64,000 nt of DNA, from the NCBI GenBank assembly GCA_030549175.1, contig JAUKUA010000005.1, positions 1,550,001 through 1,614,000 on the forward strand, read 5' to 3'. Source of the DNA: Lasiosphaeris hirsuta. Taxonomy: Eukaryota; Ascomycota; Sordariomycetes; Sordariales; Lasiosphaeriaceae. Under the pieces are notes generated by a model, which saw nothing but the letters and a program-made list of their open reading frames with translations, ran no database searches and was not told the origin of the DNA. How positions within the stretch are numbered: position 1 is the first letter of the stretch; the number at the start of each line of letters is the position of its first letter. Made by a program: the position numbers and the translations under genes. Below are positions 57,697-64,000 of this stretch, piece after piece.

Positions 57697-58352
57697 CGTG
57701 ACGAATGCCCCCTTTGCTGCAGCCGGGTGCGAGGCCTGAGAGTCGGTATGTTTACTGATGTGCAACTAGCAGCGCGGGTGCCCTGCAAATAAAAAGGGGT
57801 AGCTCTCCTATGTAGAACACTTGGTGCTCGTGTAGTAGCAAATGCTCCCAGGCGATGATTAAGTCCCTACGATTTGTGCCCCGTAGCACCCTACCTACTG
57901 AGCCGACACAATCATTAGTCTGCCAACTGCGACCAACTGCGACTCCAAAGAGATCACGGATAGCTCTGGAATCTTGACAGGCGGCAAGCCGCTCACACAT
58001 TGCGACGATTACATCTCTGAATCACAACACCTAGGCTCAAGAGCTCCAGACTTCGATGTTGCCTTAGTGCTAGGTAATATGTGGATTTCGTACTCTGCTC
58101 CCGATAAGCTCATCAGCTGGCGTCCAACTTCCCAAGTTAGGTATCCAGCCAGCTCTCTCATTCCTGATCTCTGGCCTGTCAGTGTGCCTCTGTAGCAGCT
58201 AAATGCATCGCAAAGGCAGCCCAGAAGCAGAACCCCCCGATGCACCTAAAAATCCACGTAAATAAACATATAATACAAACCCCGTTAAATTTCACCCTTC
58301 CTACCGACTGCTCCTAGCCGCCCTAAAAGAAAGAGCTTTCCTCTAAAAATTA
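57697..58352. other. Intergenic: SnoaL-like promoter and ING-gene 3' region
   Basis: About 650 bp between two genes on the minus strand. No gene is seen. It should contain the SnoaL-like promoter and the 3' untranslated region of the ING/PHD gene. Confidence 0.65.
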
Positions 58353-61134
58353 TCAGGCCTTGACGCCTCTCGCGGTGACCTCCCCCTTCTCGCCGATATT
58401 CAGCAGAATGCGGCAATCGGGGCAGTACCACTTTGTCGTGCGCGCTGGAAGATCAATCATGTCAAGGCATTCGAGATGGAACCACTCTTGCTTGCAGTTC
58501 TGAACCAACATCGTTAGCTTCCGTAGTCACCACCTCAGGTCAAGTCGAGGGGGCTAGGGGGTAACTCACATCGGCGTTGTCGCATTGAATCATCGTCCCA
58601 AAGCTGACCCGATTACAAAGACAGTACTTGGGCTCGTCCGGATCGATAACATTCCCCTCGTCGTCCACTTCAACCTCAAATGTTTCACCACCACCGGTTC
58701 CCGCTGCCTCCACCACTGTGCCTCCCTTGCTATCCCTGTTGACCTTACCGCCCCGAGCAGACTTCTTCTTGGGCGCTGCCTTTCGTTTGCCTACGGCGCT
58801 GTTACCACCGCTTACTGTGCGGCTGATTATGCCCGGGGCCGGCCTCTTTGCTCGCCTGCTGCTGGGTCGTGCCACTGTCGCCCCCGCCCCCGCTCCTGCT
58901 CCTCCCGCCGCGCCAAACCCTCCACCCGATGCCGACACCCCCGGAGAAGTGTCCGGGCGCTCTGGTGCCGGCGTGTTCCGCGCAGTACTAGCGCGGCGGG
59001 GACGATCGGCTGCGATGGACGGTTGGGGTTCTTGACTGGCCGCTTTGCCTCGTGAGGGTGGGCGGCGCGTCACTGTTGTTGTAGTAGTTGGGGCAGAGAC
59101 TGCGGCGTTGGCGGTGCTAGCTAGCGGTGCTGCCGCAGTAGCAGATGAGGAAGACGCCGTTTGCTGTTGTGGGTCCTCGGGATCGAGCTTCGGGGTCAGT
59201 GGCGCAGGACTCGGTGCATGAGATGGAGACTTGGCCGCGACTGGTACGATCTGGGTTGTCTCTTTTTGCTGCTCTTGCGTGCGAGCTGCCTGTGTCTTTC
59301 TCGTTTCCCTCACGGGAGGGAAAATGGGAGTTGTAGACTTTTTGGGCGAGTGGATAGGAGGAGGGATTGGTGTTTCAGACGTTGGGAGCTTCACGGATGG
59401 AGTTGCAGTTGTCGTACCGAATTGGCCAGCATTACTACTTGGCGTGGGAGACGTTGACGAGAGCACCGGGGTGCTTGACTTTGCAGTAATAGAGTGGTCT
59501 TGACCATGGGATGGTAGGGGTATGGGGGTTGTGGAATGAAGAACAGCCGTAGGGGCTGCCGCGCGCTGAACAACACTCTCTAGGCTCGCCTGCGATATAC
59601 CTGGGTTGAGCTGCGGTGGTGGCACGGGGGTTTCGGTCTTGGTTCGCTTGACCTGGGGCCTCTGAGCCAGGCCGTCGGACGCTTTTGGCTTGTCGGCGTC
59701 AGCTTCAGCGACCGAGTCTCGCTTGCGCTTCTTTGGAGGTTTAGCTTTGCTGGCTACTTTGGTAGCCTGGTCAGGCAAAGGGGGTTGAGGCTGAGGTTGA
59801 GAGCCGTTCGAGATGAGTGACTCAACCAGACTCCTAAATTTCTTGGCGGATTCCTCGGCTTCCTCAGCTGCAAGATCAGCAAGCGCCTTCCGTTTGGCTT
59901 TCTTTGCCTCATTAAGCCTCATACCCCGGTTACTCAGGTTCTTCTCATCCGTGGCGAGAGCCTCCACGGTCAAGGCTCCAAGTGGCATGCGCTCGTCTCC
60001 CGTCTCTGGGTCAAGGATAGGAACAGGCATTCGTCCCTCAAACGGCCTCCCTTCTTCTTCGGCCTTTTGCTTGGCTGCCTTGAATGCTTCGATGCCGCGA
60101 CCCAGGTTACTGAGCTCTCGTGCGACCATTGTGTCGCTCGGGGCCCATGCGGCATTCTTTTTCATGCGCTTTCTAAGCCGTGCGAGTTCGTATGGGGTGA
60201 GCTGACCCCAGGGGGCATCGGCACTTCCAATGACAACATTCTCAGGCGGTGGCTTATGCTGCGCCAGAGCCGCGCTTGTTGAAATGCCAGCGCCTGGGAA
60301 GTTAGGTGGCGGGACAGAGGTTCCGGATTTGGGGACCTTGCTTGGTTTCGGCGGACGCGGGGCGGTCTTGACCACCTTGATGCGCTGCGGCCCTGGTGTG
60401 ATGCGGCTCGTGGGCTGTACTTCTTGCTCGTCTTCCTCCTCATCTGAGCTACTCTCACTGTCGCTGCTGTATATCTCGTAGTTCAGGTCGTATGGGGCTA
60501 GAACCTCTCCAGGAACAGTGATTCTTGGGACCCGAGGTCTTCGTATTCTTTGACTATCTACGCGCAGCGTAGTTTGAGGCGCTCGCGACAACTGCGGCGA
60601 CTTGGCTGTCGCGACCGGGCTCTTTCGTTCTAGTTCTTCTGCGGTGGGATAGTTATCGTACGTTGTCTCCATCTTGGCCAGTATAAACTTGGCGCGGTTA
60701 AAATGCCGATTTAGATTCTCAGCCATGCGCACAGCCTCGGCGTGGGCGTATATGCGCGAGTGGACACCATGGACGAGATTCTCGGATACCTGGGCACGCA
60801 GTTCGACAGGTCCAGCGCGCTCGGCAGGCGGGATGCTTGGTAGCTGGCCCCATTTGGTGGTGAGCTCGTGCACCCTTGATGATGCTTGGATATAATTCTT
60901 GTCAAGCTGGCCGATAAGGGTCAGGGAGCGCATCATGTCGGCGGGCAGGAATTCGGTGAAGTCGAGGAAGTCGTTCACGGTCGTCTGCGCATCGGGGTCG
61001 GCGCGCATGTTCAGCTGGTTGAGCGTGTCATGATTCTTGATAGAACCGATCGACTGGGCGGCCTGCTCTATCGAGGGAGCATTTTGTTGCGGTGAGAGAG
61101 CCTCGTCGAGGCCTCGACCGCCGTCTGCTGCCAT
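58353..61134 (-). CDS. ING-family protein with C-terminal PHD finger
   Basis: Chromatin reader of the ING family (yeast Yng1, Yng2 and Pho23), subunits of histone acetyltransferase or deacetylase complexes that read H3K4me3. Exon 1 is 58570-61134 and exon 2 is 58353-58499, with a 70-nt GTGAGT...TCAG intron cutting the PHD finger in two; product 903 residues. The ING helical domain is at about 45-170 (NDFLDFTEFLPADMMRSLTL, with LDKNYIQASSRVHELTTKWG). A long Ala/Pro/Thr/Lys-rich linker fills about 180-830. The PHD finger runs from KYCLCNRVSFGTMIQCDNAD across the intron to NCKQEWFHLECLDM and WYCPDC; the Cys4-His-Cys3 set is complete and the Trp and Tyr of the methyl-lysine pocket are present. 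It is much longer than the yeast members. Which complex it joins (a Pho23-like role is one option) cannot be told. Confidence 0.9.
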
Positions 61135-62429
61135 TTTGACTTTCGTGTGCCGAACTGTTTGGACAACCCCAACGCGGTCAAAAAGGAGTTAAAGTTCCGG
61201 GTGCTTGCTTCAAGCAAAACGTGACGTGCTACGTGGCCATCAGGCCATGGCACAAAAAAGGCCCGGAACAGAGCGAAGCAAAGTGTCGGCGACTCGAGAT
61301 GCGTGATTACAACGGTAAGCAGTCGAGGTTCGCGGACAAATAATGCGATTCGAGACGCGTGATGGCCAAGCTCGACGTCAATTGACTTGCGCAGCTGGGG
61401 TGGATACTTGGCCAGTGCGCACCCCGCGCTGCTGTTGCCTTTATTAGGTAATCCGTTTCATCAGACTCGCTTTGATGCATGTTCCTAAGCTGGATCGCTT
61501 GAGCTGGGGGCAACAGCAACGCAAAAGATAAGGCAACATCAGACGAGGGTCGCGAGAAGTTTGGAAGCCCACCTCCGCACCTCGAGGAATAAGCATGGCA
61601 CACTCCCCCTCACCCTCCGTATACATCTGTTTGGCTCTTTTGAAGTACCTTTGATTCATTTCATATCTGTGACGCACTGGTATACACATCTTTCAAAAGC
61701 CTGATCTTCATTCTCTCCGGCCTCTTCTCGTAACTCGAAGAGCTGAGCAGCGGATACATGTCCTCGCTCGTATATGTTGCCGTTCGTATCTGAGGGTGTT
61801 CCAAATCACGTATTTCCAGACCAGGCAAGGTAGTCATCATCTAGCGCGTATTGGATGCGGCAAAACCTGCTTACTGGGACGGTGCAGTGCTCCGAACCGT
61901 ACTTCCACAAGTCCAGAAACTGGTTCCAAAATTGGAGTCTCCGTTTATGCCAAGTTTAGTCAATGAACTAGCAAGTGTGAATCTAAGGTACCTTACTACC
62001 CGCCGACTGGGTAACCCAGAAACAACTGCATAGCCATACGTTTGGCTTGCTTGGGAGGAGCAATACCTCATCCTAGTCCCGTGCAGGCCATAGTCAACAA
62101 TGTCCCGGACAAGAAAACCTCGAGCTGATGTATGCGATCAGATCCACCATCATCCATGATATACCCCCTCCGCCAGGAATGCCCTCTGCCAACCAACCGC
62201 CTCCTTCTCCCAGAAGTAAAGAAATGATACAAAAACAAATGCGTCCCCATTCAAGGAGAGCTGTCGTAATACACAGATGCCAGATGCCTAAATGACCAAA
62301 GAAACCCCAAACCAGAACCCCAAATATAAGACAAAATCGACTATTAACTGCCGAAAAGGTTGTGCCGGACTTGAGAATCCCCGCAGAAGGAGCCAAGAAA
62401 GAAGACAGAGAAAAGCCGCCCTCTCATCC
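61135..62429. other. Intergenic: ING-gene promoter and bactofilin-like 3' region
   Basis: About 1.3 kb between two minus-strand genes. No gene is seen. Open frames up to about 100 codons lack features. Confidence 0.6.
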
Positions 62430-63330
62430 TTAGTAGCTGTTTCTTTGTACTAGTTTAGCCCCGTGTACCGTCTCTTCTTCAGCTTCGTACCACGACTGGT
62501 CGCCGACTGTTGTCAAGGATGCGTATGCTGTCAAGGACTTGCATTTGCTGTCTGTATGTCAGGAACCCGTCAAGTTTGTCTCCCCGAGTGGAAAGAGTTT
62601 AAAACCTACAGGTATCCGTTGATCGTGAGAGCTCCCCAGACTTCGATGGCCCCTTGGACCTCTAGCGTTCCGTTGATCTTGAGTTTGCCGAATATCTTGA
62701 CCTTGTCTCTGCCCCACCTGTCAGTTTTTTCTTGCTCTATCGAGGAGTGGCCAAAGGTGAAACTTACACACAGAGCGCATTCCCCGTGATCTTGACGTTT
62801 CCGAATGACTTGAGCTTGCCACTGTTGTCACCCCATCATTAGCTCTCTTCTCTTGATTCTACACCACGAGGAGGCCAGACAAACCTGCAGGTCAGATTCC
62901 CATTCACATCGATATTTCCATACGCCTCGATCCGGTCACGCACGGCAAAGTCGCCGTTAAATGTGACGGCGCCCATCGACTTGACCGACCCGTCCACCTC
63001 CATGGGGCCCTTGAGCTCTATCGACGAGTCCGACTTGATGCTCTTCTTCTTCTTGATGCCCGCCATCGGCTGTGCGGCCGCGGCCGAGCCACCGCTCATG
63101 GCCTGGTCGTCAAACGTCATGACATGCTCGTAGCCGTACATGTTCGCGTCTTCTTCACCTGCGTCTTCTTCCTCTGAAACGGGAGGCAGGGGCGGTGCCG
63201 GGGTGTCTGCTGCGGTGGCCGCCGGTGTGTTGGATGATGGCGAAGTCGAGGGGGAAGGCAGTTGGTTGGGGGTATTCGTTGATACGGCAGGCTTCTTGGA
63301 CGAGGAGGATGACTTCTTGCCTTTTCCCAT
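62430..63330 (-). CDS. Bactofilin-like beta-helix (polymer-forming) protein
   Basis: Predicted right-handed beta-helix protein resembling bactofilins, bacterial cytoskeletal filament proteins. Four exons: 62885-63330, 62768-62821, 62610-62708 and 62430-62547, with introns of 63, 59 and 62 nt; product 238 residues. Residues 1-60 are Ser/Pro-rich with a Lys-rich start (MGKGKKSSSSSKK). A basic KKKKSIKSDSS leads into about ten short hydrophobic-Gly units at about 100-215: MEVDGSVKSMGAVTFNG, IEAYGNIDVNGNLTC, KLKSFGNVKITGNALC, VKIFGKLKINGTLEVQG and IEVWGALTINGYLKC. The alternating pattern continues across every splice junction, which supports the model. The end ADEEE-like stretch is WYEAEEETVHGAKLVQRNSY. 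The acceptor before exon 3 could also lie 9 nt upstream in the same phase. Fold assignment is from pattern, function in fungi unknown. Confidence 0.8.
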
Positions 63331-64000
63331 GATATCAAGAACGAGAGAGCACGAGGTAGGTGTGTATTAGTATCTCGACGGACGGCAACTTGAAGTCCCA
63401 AACGAGAAGGTGGATGCGATGTAAGAGAGAGACACAGACGGCATGGCCGTATGTAGCTTGATGCAAGTCAAGTGAGGCTTAGGAGACACTCCGGATTGGC
63501 GGTGGGAAGGGGGATACGGATGGGAGAGGAGAGGTTCGGGGAGCTATATAGAAAGGGGAAATCGTTCGAGGAAAGCTGTATGACACTTGCGTCTACGTAG
63601 TTCTCCTCGAACCCTGGAAGTCCTCTAAGTCCCAGCCCTAGGACGGTAAACAACAGGTGCCGGAGTCAGGAAGCGTCCTGGCCCCGGTTTCTGCCTACGG
63701 GAGAGCACTGACCGACGCGGTCCCTGGAGGAAAGAAGCTACCTCGCTCCCCCAGCTCCCCCAGCTCGGGGGAGGGGTGACGGGTTGAATGTGTGATGGGC
63801 TTGCCAGGTTGCCGGGGAGTTGGGCTCGGGGTTGGCCTGGGTCGTGGAGAGGATCCATTTTCCATTAGTCTGTGATGCTCCCACAATGAGAAACCGCCAT
63901 CAAGTGATAGATCGGACCGGGGTTACTAGCAGAGCATGGCGCGATCAAGCAGACAAAGAGTCACAGTCAGCCCGGGATTGAGAAAGACATGTAACCGTCG
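63331..64000. other. Upstream region of bactofilin-like gene
   Basis: About 670 bp to the window end with no gene seen. It holds the promoter and leader of the bactofilin-like gene. Short frames on both strands have no features. Confidence 0.6.

Overview
The window is nuclear DNA of a filamentous ascomycete (Pezizomycotina). It is most likely a Sordariomycete, and Sordariales is my best guess. The evidence is short spliceosomal introns of about 55-130 nt with GTAAGT-type donors and CTRAY branch sites, genes on both strands, and fungal versions of eIF3a, RIX1, BNI4, YPP1 and a 93-residue Neurospora-type G-gamma. I count 20 protein-coding genes. I see no tRNA, rRNA, transposon or CRISPR array.

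Layout. 1.4-2.6 kb: PP1 catalytic subunit (+), with a one-base frame break. 4.2-6.2 kb: an Rdx (SelW-like) thioredoxin-fold protein and G-protein gamma, both (-). 7.6-11.0 kb: eIF3a (+). 11.5-12.5 kb: a secreted two-WSC-domain protein (-), with two frame breaks. 12.5-15.4 kb: no gene seen. 15.4-18.0 kb: RPB6 (-) and TFIIIA-like zinc-finger protein (+), head to head. 18.5-25.6 kb: YPP1 (-) and RIX1 (+), head to head. 26.2-27.1 kb: a WW-like protein (-). 28.9-33.0 kb: two secreted carbohydrate-active enzymes, GH16 and a CE5 esterase (both +). 33.0-39.5 kb: long gene-poor stretch ending in the BNI4 leader. 39.6-45.5 kb: BNI4-like and DUS1 (both +). 46.8-50.7 kb: CWC22 (-) and DPM2 (+), divergent. 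51.3-54.8 kb: BCAS3-like WD40 protein (-). 57.1-63.3 kb: SnoaL-like protein, ING/PHD protein and a bactofilin-like beta-helix protein (all -).

The content is mostly housekeeping: transcription (RPB6, TFIIIA, ING), splicing (CWC22), ribosome assembly and translation (RIX1, eIF3a, DUS1), signalling (PP1, G-gamma), membrane and wall (YPP1, BNI4, DPM2, WSC, GH16). PP1 and BNI4 are known partners in yeast septum chitin synthesis, and both lie here.

The points most worth a second look are the bactofilin-like protein, three genes whose first coding exon is only the ATG, three one-base losses in two otherwise conserved genes (probable consensus errors), the hidden 5' exons of the BCAS3-like gene, and a changed PP1-docking position in the BNI4-like protein.
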